From NCBI GenBank assembly GCA_934432675.1, contig CAKRYT010000001.1:124001-188000 (forward strand): a stretch of DNA of 64,000 bases. The letters are read 5' to 3'. This DNA comes from an uncultured Eubacteriales bacterium. GTDB taxonomy: Bacteria; Bacillota; Clostridia; Oscillospirales; CAG-272. Under the pieces are notes generated by a model. That model did not search any database. It saw only the letters and a list, made by a program, of their open reading frames with translations, and was not told the origin of the DNA. Positions 32,450 through 41,760 of the stretch are shown here, piece after piece (position 1 is the first letter of the stretch; every line of letters starts with the position of its first letter). Both the position numbers and the translations under genes were made by a program.

Positions 32450-34684
32450 ATGGCAGATAACCAAACGGGCGAGGCAGACATTATCGGTACCGTGGAAGAA
32501 GTGGTGTATCACAACGCCGCGAACGACTACACGGTGCTGGAAATCATTGATGCGCGCACGGGCAAACTCGTGACGGCCGTCGGTACGGTACCCTATCCCG
32601 CCGCAGGGGAACAGATGCGGCTCTGGGGGACTTGGAAGGCACACCCCGATTACGGTCAGCAGCTCGTCATTGAGCAGTACGAAAAACAACTGCCTTCATC
32701 AAGTGCCGACATTTTCCGCTATCTCTCCTCACATGCCATCAAGGGGGTCGGTCCCGGCATTGCACTGAAAATCGTGAATCGGTTTGGGGCGGAAACCTTT
32801 GAAGTCATTGAGCAACACCCGGAATGGCTGACGGACATTCCCGGCATCACCCGCAAAAAAGCGGCGGCAATCGCCGAATCGTTCGCCGAACAGGCGGAAC
32901 TGCGCGAGTTTATGACACTATGTGCCGGGCATCTCGGAAACACGACCGTGACGCGCGTTTTCAGAGAGTGGGGCAAAGGTGCCTCAACGCTCCTGCGTAA
33001 CGATCCTTATCGCCTTTGTCGCGGTGGGTTCGGGATCGGATTTGAGCGGGCAGATGAAATCGCGGCGCAACTCGGCATCAAAAAAGATGCGGCTGTGCGT
33101 GTGCGTGCCGGCGTCACCTATGTTTTGACTTATCAGGCAGGTGTGAACGGTCACACGTGTCTCCCGCGACAGAAACTGATTCCTGCGGCGGAGGAAACAC
33201 TGGGGCTGGAAATCGGGACGGTAGAAGAGGCGGTGCAGGCAGAACTCGCCGCCGGCACGCTCGTCAGCCACGTCTTTGACGGTACGGATTATATCTATCT
33301 GAAAACCTACGATGACGCGGAACGTACTGTTGCAGAGAGGTTGCGGCTCCTCGCAAGGCAGGCGGCAACCTTTGATCGCGATAACATCGTGAGTTTGATC
33401 GAACGCATGGAGCGCGAGTGGGGTATTACTTACGCGGGGGAGCAGAGAAACGCCATCGGTGTCGCTGTGACGAGTGGCGTCATGATCCTGACGGGCGGCC
33501 CCGGGACAGGGAAAACCACGGTCATTCGCGCACTTTTGCGGATATTTGATATTCTCGGTGTGGATACGGTGCTGGCGGCTCCCACCGGGCGCGCCGCCAA
33601 GCGAATGTCGGAGGCGACGGTGCACGAGGCAAAAACATTGCATCGGCTCCTGGAAATGACCCGCGCCGACGACGTAACGACGCCACACTTCATGCGGGAT
33701 GAAGACAATCCGCTCGATGCCATGGCGGTCATCGTCGATGAAAGTTCCATGATTGACCTGCCTCTTATGGCATCGCTTATGCGTGCCATGCGCCGCGGGA
33801 GCCGCCTGATCCTCGTCGGGGACGCCAATCAGTTGCCCGCCGTGGGGTGCGGTAATGTGCTCGGCGACATGATCTCCTCCGGTGCATTTCCCACAGTGGA
33901 GCTCCGTGAGATCTTCCGCCAGGCAGGGGAGAGCCAGATCGTTCGTAATGCACACCGTATCCTGCACGGTGAGATGCCGGACACCACGCGTACGGATGGG
34001 GATTTCTTCTTCCTCGCAAGGCCGCGCGAGGATACCATCCGTGAGACCATCGAGCAACTCATTGCCGAACGTTTGCCGCGTGCATACGGTCGTGAGGTGT
34101 TATCCGGTATTCAGGTCATCACACCGACGCATCGCGGTATCGCGGGGACGGATAAACTCAACGAAGGCTTGCAGACGCGTTTGAATCCGCCCGCACCCGA
34201 CAAGGCGGAAGTGCGTGCTCATGGCAGCGTATTCCGCGTCGGGGATCGGGTCATGCAGGTGCGTAACCAATACGACATTGAATGGCATCGCGGGGAGCAT
34301 CGGGGAAACGGGGTATTCAACGGGGACCTCGGTATCATCAAAAAAATAGAGAAATCCGACAGGGACTTCGCGGTCACGATTGCGTTCGACGATCGGGAAG
34401 CGGTCTATGATCTCTCGATGCTGGATGATATTGAACTCGCCTATGCCATCACGGTGCACAAGAGCCAAGGGAGCGAATACGCGACGGTCATCATGCCGAT
34501 CTTCGCTTGCGGGGCGGTGTTGCAGACGCGTAGCCTGCTCTATACCGCGATGACGCGGGCAAAGACGAGGCTCATCCTCGTCGGAAGGCAGGACGTGCTT
34601 TCCCGCATGGTAGAGAACGCGCACGTCGCGTCCCGTTACACCGGACTTGCCAACCGACTTGCGAGCATTGCGGAATTGTCATAA
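32450..34684 (+). CDS. recD2: RecD2 family ATP-dependent 5'-3' DNA helicase
   Basis: 744 residues. RecD2 is an SF1B helicase that works without RecBC in replication and repair. An N-terminal OB-like domain (VEEVVYHNAANDYTVLEI), tandem helix-hairpin-helix region (IKGVGPGIALKIVNRFG, ITRKKAAAIAESF), Walker A GGPGTGKT (349-356), VIVDESSMIDLPLM, and the late motif ITVHKSQGSEYATVIMP are present. GAGGTGAG precedes the ATG at 32450. It follows metK and may be co-transcribed. Confidence 0.95.
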   Translation: MADNQTGEADIIGTVEEVVYHNAANDYTVLEIIDARTGKLVTAVGTVPYPAAGEQMRLWGTWKAHPDYGQQLVIEQYEKQLPSSSADIFRYLSSHAIKGVGPGIALKIVNRFGAETFEVIEQHPEWLTDIPGITRKKAAAIAESFAEQAELREFMTLCAGHLGNTTVTRVFREWGKGASTLLRNDPYRLCRGGFGIGFERADEIAAQLGIKKDAAVRVRAGVTYVLTYQAGVNGHTCLPRQKLIPAAEETLGLEIGTVEEAVQAELAAGTLVSHVFDGTDYIYLKTYDDAERTVAERLRLLARQAATFDRDNIVSLIERMEREWGITYAGEQRNAIGVAVTSGVMILTGGPGTGKTTVIRALLRIFDILGVDTVLAAPTGRAAKRMSEATVHEAKTLHRLLEMTRADDVTTPHFMRDEDNPLDAMAVIVDESSMIDLPLMASLMRAMRRGSRLILVGDANQLPAVGCGNVLGDMISSGAFPTVELREIFRQAGESQIVRNAHRILHGEMPDTTRTDGDFFFLARPREDTIRETIEQLIAERLPRAYGREVLSGIQVITPTHRGIAGTDKLNEGLQTRLNPPAPDKAEVRAHGSVFRVGDRVMQVRNQYDIEWHRGEHRGNGVFNGDLGIIKKIEKSDRDFAVTIAFDDREAVYDLSMLDDIELAYAITVHKSQGSEYATVIMPIFACGAVLQTRSLLYTAMTRAKTRLILVGRQDVLSRMVENAHVASRYTGLANRLASIAELS

Positions 34685-34693
34685 AAATTTGCC

Positions 34694-34722
34694 TTGCAAT
34701 ATGTAGACGGATGGTATATAAT
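34694..34722 (+). promoter_or_regulatory. Sigma-A promoter of the mreB-like gene
   Basis: TTGCAA (34694-34699), 17 bases, a perfect TATAAT (34717-34722), 31 bases before the start at 34754. Confidence 0.8.
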
Positions 34723-34753
34723 CTTACTACCATTACGTTAAAAGGAACTGTTC

Positions 34754-35794
34754 ATGCAAAACCGACTTGGAATCGACATGGGTGGCGCTACCATCAGCGT
34801 TGCGGCACCGGGGCGCGGACTTATCTTGCAGGACCCTGCGGTGATCGCGGTTGAGCGAGAGAGCGGGCGCGTGCTGGCGGCGGGCGCCATGGCGGAACAA
34901 AAACTGAATACTTCCGACCGCCGTGTGTCGCTGACCCGTCCTTTCACGAACGGTTTTATGGGGTCGCCGGATGAAATCGGGGTGCTTATTACCTCTTGCC
35001 TCGCTAACACCGGGTGTATGGGTGACACGGATCTGATTCTCTCCGTCCCGTGCGATATCAGCGATGAAGACGAGGAGCGGCTCGGCAGAATTGCGGACGC
35101 CGCCGGTGCTGCCTCCTGCCACCTGGTCTATGCGCCGCTGGCGGCGATGGCGGGCACGTTTCTGCGCTTACCCGCCGGGTGCCTCGTCGTGGATATCGGT
35201 GCCACCTCCACCAACGTGATGCTGCTTTGCCGCGGCAGGATCTACTATATGAAGACCATTCGCGTCGGCGGTCAGACCTTTGACCGCTCCATCGCGGACT
35301 ATCTTTGGAAACGCAGAAAGATCCGCGTGAGTCTCCGCACCGCCGAAACCATTAAAATGAAGATCGGGTCGGTATGGGCGGGTGCCACCGGAAAAACGAT
35401 GGAGGCGGTCGGGAAGGATGCCTCCGGCAGAGAAGTGAAATTCCGTGTTTCTTCTCCCGACCTGTACGATTCGCTGGAACAGCCTCTTGCCGATATTTTG
35501 GAAGCCGTGTTTTTCGCCGTCTCCAAAATTCCGTCGGAATTCGTCTCCGGGGTGTTTGAACTCGGGATTCAGTTGACGGGCGGCGGGGCACTCCTGGACG
35601 GAATCGATCGTATGATCGGCGGTGTCACCGGTGTTCCGACGACACGCGTCGATGACCCTGTTGGTTGTACGGCACTCGGGCTTGCAGAGATGTTTGACAT
35701 CCTCCCCGAGGATCTGCCGCCTTCCTTCCGCAACGTGTCGGAGATTTACATTAAACATGCCGGTCTACCCGGGCAAGGAGATTATGATGAGTAA
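34754..35794 (+). CDS. mreB: MreB/Mbl-family actin-like protein
   Basis: 346 residues of actin/HSP70-type ATPase fold. Phosphate-1 region LGIDMGGATISVAAPGRGLILQDPAVIAVE matches the MreB start, phosphate-2 is VVDIGATSTNVMLLCRG, and the adenosine region is IQLTGGGALLDGIDRMIG. MreB polymers guide lateral cell-wall synthesis. It is diverged relative to canonical MreB (for example, a shortened gap between strands near 60), and no mreC/mreD follows, so an Mbl- or MreBH-like paralogue is possible. AAAGGA precedes the ATG. The small membrane protein gene overlaps its end. Confidence 0.85.
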   Translation: MQNRLGIDMGGATISVAAPGRGLILQDPAVIAVERESGRVLAAGAMAEQKLNTSDRRVSLTRPFTNGFMGSPDEIGVLITSCLANTGCMGDTDLILSVPCDISDEDEERLGRIADAAGAASCHLVYAPLAAMAGTFLRLPAGCLVVDIGATSTNVMLLCRGRIYYMKTIRVGGQTFDRSIADYLWKRRKIRVSLRTAETIKMKIGSVWAGATGKTMEAVGKDASGREVKFRVSSPDLYDSLEQPLADILEAVFFAVSKIPSEFVSGVFELGIQLTGGGALLDGIDRMIGGVTGVPTTRVDDPVGCTALGLAEMFDILPEDLPPSFRNVSEIYIKHAGLPGQGDYDE

Positions 35795-35921
35795 AGAAAA
35801 CCAGAATAAAAACCGCGGCAACATGCGAGACGGTTTCTACCGAGCTCTTGCATTCATTCTTGCGGGTCTTATGATCGCGGGGTCCGTGACGGCGGTCATA
35901 TTTTATATCATTGCGAAGTAA
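35787..35921 (+). CDS. Small single-pass membrane protein downstream of mreB
   Basis: 44 residues: a charged N-terminus (MSKENQNKNRGNMRDGFYR) and one transmembrane helix (about 20-42, ALAFILAGLMIAGSVTAVIFYII). AAGGAG at 35775-35780 is six bases from the ATG at 35787, and an adjacent in-frame ATG at 35784 is too close. It overlaps the mreB stop by eight bases, so translation is coupled. No family is recognised. It may be a partner or membrane anchor of the actin homologue; this is an inference from coupling alone. A terminator follows. Confidence 0.7.
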   Translation: MSKENQNKNRGNMRDGFYRALAFILAGLMIAGSVTAVIFYIIAK

Positions 35922-35936
35922 GGTACCCGGTACCGA

Positions 35937-35964
35937 AAAAGCCGCTCGAAAGAGCGGCTTTTTT
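35937..35964. terminator. Bidirectional terminator between the mreB operon and ruvB
   Basis: An 11-base stem (35937-35947 and 35952-35962) with a GAAA loop, flanked by A and T runs on both sides. It serves the mreB operon (plus) and ruvAB (minus). Confidence 0.9.
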
Positions 35965-35990
35965 GATGCTGTCCGGTTTTTGTCGTTGCC

Positions 35991-37040
35991 CTAGTCCTTG
36001 TGATCAAAAAAGGACGGTTGCGCGCCGGAGGAAAAGGGAATACCGAGGTGGTCGTACGCGAGTTTCGTTACACATCTGCCGCGCGGGGTGCGGGACAGAA
36101 ATCCGAGCTGCATCAAATACGGCTCGTAGACATCTTCAATGGTCACTGCCTCTTCTCCGATCGTTGCGGCGAGGGTCTCCAAACCGACGGGACCTCCTCC
36201 GTAATATTTGATAATCGCCTCCATCATGCGGCGATCAACCGCATCGAGACCGATGGCATCAATATCGAGCATACGCAGCCCGAGTTCGGCGATCTCGCCG
36301 GTAATGACACCGTCCCCTTTGACAATGGCAAAGTCACGGATGCGTTTGAGCAGCCGGTTGGCGATACGCGGCGTGCCGCGTGAGCGTCCTGCAATCTGCC
36401 GCATCCCCTCGTCGGTGATTTCGATTTCCAGCAGTTTGGCACTGCGACGGACGATGGTTGCCAGTTCTTCCGGTGTATAGATTTCCAATTTCAGTATCAC
36501 GCCGAAACGGTCGCGTAGCGGTGTCGTCATCTGTCCCGCACGCGTCGTGGCACCGATCAGGGTAAAGGGTTTGAGGTCGAGTCGGATACTGCGGGCACTG
36601 GGGCCCTTACCGATGATAATATCGACGGCATAATCTTCCATGGCAGGGTAGAGCACTTCTTCTACCTGTCTCGAAAGACGGTGAATCTCGTCAATGAAGA
36701 GGATATCTCCCGCATTCATATTGGTGAGGAGTGCGACAAGATCCCCGACTTTTTCGATGGCGGGCCCCGACGTGATGCGAATCGGCTTGCCCATCTCGTT
36801 CGCGATGACACCGGCCAGAGTGGTTTTACCGAGACCTGGGGGGCCGTAGAGCAGGACGTGGTCGAGGGCGGTCCCCCGCATTTTGGCAGATTCGATGTAG
36901 ACTTTCAGGTTCTCCTTAGCCTTGTCCTGACCGACATATTCATCGAGGGTTTTCGGGCGGAGGCTGATTTCCTGTCCGTCTTCGCTCGGATCATATTCAT
37001 TGGACATGATCCTGTCTTCAAAATCAAACTCTGTTTCCAT
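35991..37040 (-). CDS. ruvB: Holliday junction branch migration ATPase RuvB
   Basis: 349 residues. RuvB is the hexameric AAA+ motor of the RuvAB branch migration complex. Walker A GPPGLGKT is at 66-73, Walker B ILFIDEIH, sensor region LIGATTRAG, and the arginine motif GTPRIANRLLKR. The C-terminal winged helix ends SRTPRGRCVTKLAYDHLG. AAGGAG precedes the ATG. It is 9 bases downstream of ruvA in the same direction. Confidence 0.98.
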   Translation of the reverse strand: METEFDFEDRIMSNEYDPSEDGQEISLRPKTLDEYVGQDKAKENLKVYIESAKMRGTALDHVLLYGPPGLGKTTLAGVIANEMGKPIRITSGPAIEKVGDLVALLTNMNAGDILFIDEIHRLSRQVEEVLYPAMEDYAVDIIIGKGPSARSIRLDLKPFTLIGATTRAGQMTTPLRDRFGVILKLEIYTPEELATIVRRSAKLLEIEITDEGMRQIAGRSRGTPRIANRLLKRIRDFAIVKGDGVITGEIAELGLRMLDIDAIGLDAVDRRMMEAIIKYYGGGPVGLETLAATIGEEAVTIEDVYEPYLMQLGFLSRTPRGRCVTKLAYDHLGIPFSSGAQPSFFDHKD

Positions 37041-37049
37041 CGTATCTCC

Positions 37050-37652
37050 TTACAGGAATTTACGGAGTGCCTGCGAAATGAGGTCGTTCAGGGAAAGTTT
37101 CTCGGCATCCAGACCGGAGAGCGCACTCATCGCGGAGGCGCGGTCGTATCCGAGCGTCATGAGTGCTTCTATCGCATCTCCGAGTTTGCCGCCCGTTGCA
37201 GGGGCGGCACTCGCAGCCGCCCCCGTTTGCGGGGCGCGGAGGGTCATACCGGCGATTTTGTCTTTGAGTTCAAGGACGATGCGGGCGGCGGTCTTTGCAC
37301 CCACGTTCGGTGCCTTGGCGAGTGCCTTCGTATCCTCGGTGCAGACAGCGAGACGGAAACGGTCGGGGGTGAAGACGGACAGCACCGCCATTGCTGCCTT
37401 GGGTCCCACACCGGACACGCCGATGAGCAGTTTGAAACAATCAAGCTCGTCCTTGTCGCGGAAACCGAACAGTTCGACCCCGTCCTCGCGGACTTGCAGG
37501 TAGGTGTAGAGTTTGACGCGGGTACCGACTTTTGCGGATAATGTATCCGAAGTCGTGAGGCTGACCGTCAGACTGTAACCGACGCCGCCGCAATCCACAA
37601 CGGCGAGCCCCGGCTCACGCTCTGTCAGCGTCCCGTCAAGATAATAAAACAT
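37050..37652 (-). CDS. ruvA: Holliday junction branch migration complex subunit RuvA
   Basis: 200 residues, the usual length. RuvA binds four-way junctions and loads RuvB. Seen: MFYYLDGTLTEREPGLAVVDCGGVGYSL (OB domain), two helix-hairpin-helix motifs (LIGVSGVGPKAAMAVLS and LAKAPNVGAKTAARIVLELK) and the C-terminal RuvB-binding three-helix domain. The start at 37652 follows GAGGTGG; the frame is open 27 codons upstream into the divergent promoter region and that extension is not credible. It is transcribed away from ruvC. Confidence 0.97.
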   Translation of the reverse strand: MFYYLDGTLTEREPGLAVVDCGGVGYSLTVSLTTSDTLSAKVGTRVKLYTYLQVREDGVELFGFRDKDELDCFKLLIGVSGVGPKAAMAVLSVFTPDRFRLAVCTEDTKALAKAPNVGAKTAARIVLELKDKIAGMTLRAPQTGAAASAAPATGGKLGDAIEALMTLGYDRASAMSALSGLDAEKLSLNDLISQALRKFL

Positions 37653-37754
37653 AATCGTCCACCTCGCATTTTCATGGAAACAGTATAACATAAGTACGCA
37701 TAAAAGTAAAGTCGGAACGACGATGCGGCACAAAAATGATGACGGCGGACGGGT

Positions 37755-37783
37755 TTGACAATTACGACGTAATATGCTATACT
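37755..37783 (+). promoter_or_regulatory. Sigma-A promoter of the ruvC-ecf-truA run
   Basis: A perfect TTGACA (37755-37760), 17 bases, TATACT (37778-37783), 32 bases before ruvC. Confidence 0.8.
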
Positions 37784-37814
37784 ATTCTGTAAATTTGTAT
37801 CGGGAGGGCAGGTT

Positions 37815-38312
37815 ATGATCGTTCTCGGCATTGACCCGGGATACGCCATCGTCGGCTGGGGTGTTATCGAGGTGCGCGGTGCTACCTTCCGTCCCATTGC
37901 CTGCGGCGATATTTCCACTCCGGCAAAGACAAGCCTCTCGTCCCGACTGAAAACCATTTATGACGAAATGCGCCGTATCACGGAGAAGTACCATCCGGAG
38001 CAGATGGCGATTGAGGAGTTGTTTTTCAACACGAATATCACGACCGGCATAAAGGTGGCGGAGGCGCGCGGCGTCATCCTGCTCGCCGCCGCGGAGGCAG
38101 GCATACCGATCTTTGAATATACACCCTTGCAGGTCAAGCAGGCGGTCGTCGGATACGGTCTTGCCGAGAAAAAGCAGGTCATCGCCATGGTAACGAACCT
38201 TCTGCGGCTGAAAACCCCGCCAAAACCCGATGATACGGCAGATGCGCTGGCGATCGCGCTGTGCCATGGGCAGGCGGCAGGCTCCGGGATCGCCGCTTAT
38301 TTTAATCAATAA
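37815..38312 (+). CDS. ruvC: Holliday junction resolvase RuvC
   Basis: 165 residues. RuvC cuts Holliday junctions symmetrically. The catalytic acids are D7 (GIDPGYAIVGWG), E67 (AIEELFF), D140 and D143 (KPDDTADALA). The NTNITTGIKVAEARGV block is intact. GGAGGG precedes the ATG. The usual clostridial order ruvC-ruvA-ruvB in one direction is broken here: ruvC is divergent from ruvAB and leads another operon. Confidence 0.98.
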   Translation: MIVLGIDPGYAIVGWGVIEVRGATFRPIACGDISTPAKTSLSSRLKTIYDEMRRITEKYHPEQMAIEELFFNTNITTGIKVAEARGVILLAAAEAGIPIFEYTPLQVKQAVVGYGLAEKKQVIAMVTNLLRLKTPPKPDDTADALAIALCHGQAAGSGIAAYFNQ

Positions 38313-38325
38313 CGAGTGTGAAATT

Positions 38326-39198
38326 ATGTGGATTTGTGAGAACTGGAAAGATTACGAGGTGCTGGACACTTCCTCCGGAGAAAAACTCGAACGGTGGGGA
38401 CAATATACATTGATACGCCCCGACCCGCAGGTGATATGGAACTCGGAGAAGACACATCCGATGTGGCGAACGGCGGATGCCGCCTATCATCGCTCCCGCG
38501 CCGGCGGCGGCGCGTGGGGAGAAAACCATTTGCCGGAGAGTTGGGTCATACGGTATGGGGATCTGCGCTTTCGCGTGCGGCCGATGGGATTTAAGCATAC
38601 CGGTCTGTTCCCGGAGCAGGCGGCGAACTGGGATTGGTTTTCCGAACTGATCCGTAAGGCGGGGAGACCGATCAAGGTGCTTAACCTGTTTGCGTATACC
38701 GGCGGTGCAACCGTGGCGGCGGCAAAGGCGGGGGCATCCGTCTGTCACGTGGATGCTGCCAAAGGTATGGTGGCTGCGGCAAAGGAAAACGCCGCGCTTT
38801 CCGGCCTTTCCGAGGCCCCGATCCGCTACATCGTCGATGACTGCCGCAAATTCGTCGAGCGCGAATTGCGTCGTGGCAACCGTTATGACGGAATCATTAT
38901 GGATCCCCCTTCCTACGGACGCGGACCGACCGGGGAAGTGTGGAAGATCGAGGAGAATATCGATGCACTCGTGGATCTCGTCAGCGGCGTTTTCAGCGAC
39001 TCTCCTCTTTTCTTTCTCTTGAATTCCTACACGACAGGGCTGAGTGCCTCTGCCATGAAATATATTACGAAATTACGTATTGGTACACGTCTTGGTGGTG
39101 TGACCGAGGCAGACGAGCTCGGATTGCCCGTGGGGCATGACGGTTTCGCGTTGCCTTGCGGATCCAGCGTGCGCCATACGTTTGAAGGAACGCTATGA
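38326..39198 (+). CDS. Class I SAM-dependent methyltransferase, RlmI/RlmK-like
   Basis: 290 residues. The SAM motif LNLFAYTGGATVAAAKAGA, the acidic loop HVDAAKGMVAAAKENA, and the catalytic IIMDPPSYGRGP block match the methyltransferase domain of RlmI/RlmK-type 23S rRNA enzymes. The N-terminal region lacks a recognisable PUA domain. It is most likely an rRNA methyltransferase of unassigned site. The start at 38326 has only a weak site (GAGTGTG). The end overlaps ecfA1 by four bases. Confidence 0.8.
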   Translation: MWICENWKDYEVLDTSSGEKLERWGQYTLIRPDPQVIWNSEKTHPMWRTADAAYHRSRAGGGAWGENHLPESWVIRYGDLRFRVRPMGFKHTGLFPEQAANWDWFSELIRKAGRPIKVLNLFAYTGGATVAAAKAGASVCHVDAAKGMVAAAKENAALSGLSEAPIRYIVDDCRKFVERELRRGNRYDGIIMDPPSYGRGPTGEVWKIEENIDALVDLVSGVFSDSPLFFLLNSYTTGLSASAMKYITKLRIGTRLGGVTEADELGLPVGHDGFALPCGSSVRHTFEGTL

Positions 39199-40067
39199 CG
39201 GAAAAACTCATTGCGTGTGAGCATGTTTCGTTTGCTTACAACGCCGATACACCGAGCGATGCCATCCCCGCAGTCAAGGATGTCTCTTTTTCACTCGGGC
39301 GCGGCGAGTATGTCGCGGTACTCGGTCACAACGGATCCGGAAAGTCGACCCTTGCCAAACTCCTGAATATGATTCTCACGCCGGTGTCCGGCAGGCTCTT
39401 CATCAACGGCGTGGATACGACGGCGGCCGATTTTTCGGAGGACGACCTTTTCGAGGTGCGCCGTCGCATCGGCATGGTCTTTCAGAATCCGGACAACCAG
39501 TTGGTGGCGACCATCGTGGAAGAGGATGTTGCTTTCGGCCCCGAAAATCTCGGATTGCCACGCACGGAGATACGTCGCCGTGTCGATGAGGCGCTCGCCG
39601 CCGTTGATATGACTGCGTATGCTCACCATGCGACGCATAAACTCTCCGGCGGGCAGAAGCAACGCGTGGCGATTGCCGGAATGATCGCCATGAAACCGGA
39701 TTGCATTGTTTTTGATGAATCGACGGCAATGCTTGATCCTCGCGGTCGCCGGGAAGTGCTGGATACGATGGAGCGGCTTCATCGTGGGGATGGGTTGACC
39801 GTCGTGCACATTACCCATTACATGGAGGAGGCGGCGCGTGCCGACCGCATCCTCGTCATGAATGACGGGGAACTGGTCATGGATGGGACTCCGCGCGAGA
39901 TTTTTACGCAAGTGGAAAAACTGCGCGGTTTCGGACTCGAAGTGCCGCAGACGGTAGAACTGCTGACGGAACTCAGGGCTGCCGGGGTCGATGTGCCCAT
40001 TGACGCACTGACGGCAGAGGCCTGCATTGATGTCATCATGGCGCGCCTCGGGGAGGTGACACCGTGA
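39195..40067 (+). CDS. ecfA1: Energy-coupling factor transporter ATPase 1
   Basis: 290 residues. It is one of the two ATPases of the ECF module that energises uptake of vitamins and trace metals through exchangeable S-components. Walker A GHNGSGKS is at 44-51, then LSGGQKQRVAIAG and VFDESTAMLDP, and a C-terminal extension with the EcfA-EcfA interaction helix. It overlaps both neighbours by ATGA. No S-component gene is nearby, which marks a group II module shared by several dispersed S-components. Confidence 0.95.
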   Translation: MTEKLIACEHVSFAYNADTPSDAIPAVKDVSFSLGRGEYVAVLGHNGSGKSTLAKLLNMILTPVSGRLFINGVDTTAADFSEDDLFEVRRRIGMVFQNPDNQLVATIVEEDVAFGPENLGLPRTEIRRRVDEALAAVDMTAYAHHATHKLSGGQKQRVAIAGMIAMKPDCIVFDESTAMLDPRGRREVLDTMERLHRGDGLTVVHITHYMEEAARADRILVMNDGELVMDGTPREIFTQVEKLRGFGLEVPQTVELLTELRAAGVDVPIDALTAEACIDVIMARLGEVTP

Positions 40068-40927
40068 CGATTCTGGAAGTATCTCATGTAACGCATACCT
40101 ACGGCAGGGGGACACCCTTCAAAACGGAGGCACTCCATGACGTCAGCGTCGGGTTTGAGCGGGGCCTTATCACGGGGCTCATCGGTCATACCGGCAGTGG
40201 CAAATCCACACTCGTGCAGATGCTCAATGGCCTGATAAAGCCTGACGAGGGCGAGGTACGGCTGGACGGTGTAAACATTTGGGACAAACCGAAAGAGATC
40301 CGTTCGGTGCGTTTCCGCGTCGGACTCGTGATGCAATATCCGGAATATCAACTGTTTGATGAAACGGTGGAGCGGGACATCGGTTTTGCTCCGCGTAACC
40401 AGGGGCTGGATGAGGCCGCGGTACGCCTGCGTGTCGAAGAAGCGGCAAATTTCGTCGGACTCACCCGCGAGATGCTCGCGAAGTCGCCGTTCGATCTTTC
40501 GGGCGGACAGAAACGCCGTGCCGCGATAGCGGGCATCCTTGCCATGCATCCGGACGTTCTGGTGCTCGACGAACCTGCGGCAGGGTTGGACCCCCGCGGC
40601 AGGCGCGAGATCCTCGGCGGTCTGACCCGCTTTCGCGATGAGACGGGCACAACGGTCATCCTCGTTTCCCACAGCATGGAGGATATGGCGACTTACTGCG
40701 ACCGTGTCGTGGTGATGAACTGTGGCGAGGTATTTGCCACGGGGACGACGGAAGAGGTGTTCTGCCGCGCGGAAGAACTTGCCGCTGTCGGTCTGGACAT
40801 ACCGCAGATCTCTCATGTGGCAGAGGGATTGATTGCGCGGGGCGTGCCGCTCGGAGGGAAACTCTATACGGTCGCCGGGGTGCGGGACGCACTCCTGCCG
40901 CTGCTCGGCGGGGAGGTGAAGCCGTGA
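40064..40927 (+). CDS. ecfA2: Energy-coupling factor transporter ATPase 2
   Basis: 287 residues. The second ATPase of the ECF module. Walker A GHTGSGKS, the QYPEYQLFDETVERDIGFAPRN segment typical of EcfA2, LSGGQKRRAAIAGIL and VLVLDEPAAGLDP. It overlaps ecfA1 and ecfT by four bases each, so equal expression of the three proteins is expected. Confidence 0.95.
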   Translation: MTILEVSHVTHTYGRGTPFKTEALHDVSVGFERGLITGLIGHTGSGKSTLVQMLNGLIKPDEGEVRLDGVNIWDKPKEIRSVRFRVGLVMQYPEYQLFDETVERDIGFAPRNQGLDEAAVRLRVEEAANFVGLTREMLAKSPFDLSGGQKRRAAIAGILAMHPDVLVLDEPAAGLDPRGRREILGGLTRFRDETGTTVILVSHSMEDMATYCDRVVVMNCGEVFATGTTEEVFCRAEELAAVGLDIPQISHVAEGLIARGVPLGGKLYTVAGVRDALLPLLGGEVKP

Positions 40928-41760
40928 AGACAGAGATGACTCTCGGTCAGTTTTTCCCGGGTCGATCGCTCCTGCATCGCATGGATCCGCGTGTCAAAAT
41001 CCTGCTTGCGATCGCGTATATCGTCGCCATCTTCCTGTGCCGCTATGTGCTCACCTATGCGCTCATTCTTCTCTTTACCTGCTTTTTGATTGCGGTCAGC
41101 GGAATTCCGCTCCGCACCGTTCTTCGCAGTTTGCGCCCGATCGTCATCATTCTGTTGATTACCTCTTTAATCAACATATTGATGACCGGTGGAGAGCAAA
41201 TCGTTTTTGAATGGAAGTTTATTCATATCTATCGGGAGGGGCTGTGGCGCGCACTTTTCATGGCGGTGCGCGTTGTATTGCTCGTGATTTCGGCGAGTCT
41301 GCTCCTGACCTATACCACTTCTCCTATCGATCTGACGGACGCGATTGAATCGCTCCTGACGCCCCTTAAATGGGTACACGTACCCGTGCACGAATTCGCG
41401 ATGATGATGTCCATCGCGTTGCGATTCATACCGACGCTCATTGAAGAGACGGAGCGCATTATGAACGCGCAGAAATCGCGAGGATCCGATTTGTCAACCG
41501 GGGGGCTTGTCAAGCGTGCGCGCGCATTGATCCCCATTATTGTGCCGCTCTTCATCTCCGCTTTCCAACGGGCACTTGACCTCGCGACGGCGATGGAGTG
41601 CCGTTGCTACCGTGGCGGGAAGGGCAGGACGCGTCTCCGGGCGTATCATCTGCACGCCTGTGACTTTGTCATGCCGATCCTTTTTGCCGCGTTGATCGTC
41701 GGCATCTGTCTCGGAAACCGTTATCTGCCCGATCTGATTGGCTGGGGGTATATTTCTTGA
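40924..41760 (+). CDS. ecfT: Energy-coupling factor transporter transmembrane protein
   Basis: 278 residues with five to six membrane segments (for example 31-60, 72-87 and 105-130). The coupling helices show as the two Ala-Arg-Gly-like motifs: AQKSRGSDLSTGG and AMECRCYRGGKGRT. EcfT joins the ATPase pair to the S-component. Overlaps with ecfA2 and truA are four bases. The order ecfA1-ecfA2-ecfT-truA is the classical Firmicutes operon. Confidence 0.95.
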   Translation: MKTEMTLGQFFPGRSLLHRMDPRVKILLAIAYIVAIFLCRYVLTYALILLFTCFLIAVSGIPLRTVLRSLRPIVIILLITSLINILMTGGEQIVFEWKFIHIYREGLWRALFMAVRVVLLVISASLLLTYTTSPIDLTDAIESLLTPLKWVHVPVHEFAMMMSIALRFIPTLIEETERIMNAQKSRGSDLSTGGLVKRARALIPIIVPLFISAFQRALDLATAMECRCYRGGKGRTRLRAYHLHACDFVMPILFAALIVGICLGNRYLPDLIGWGYIS

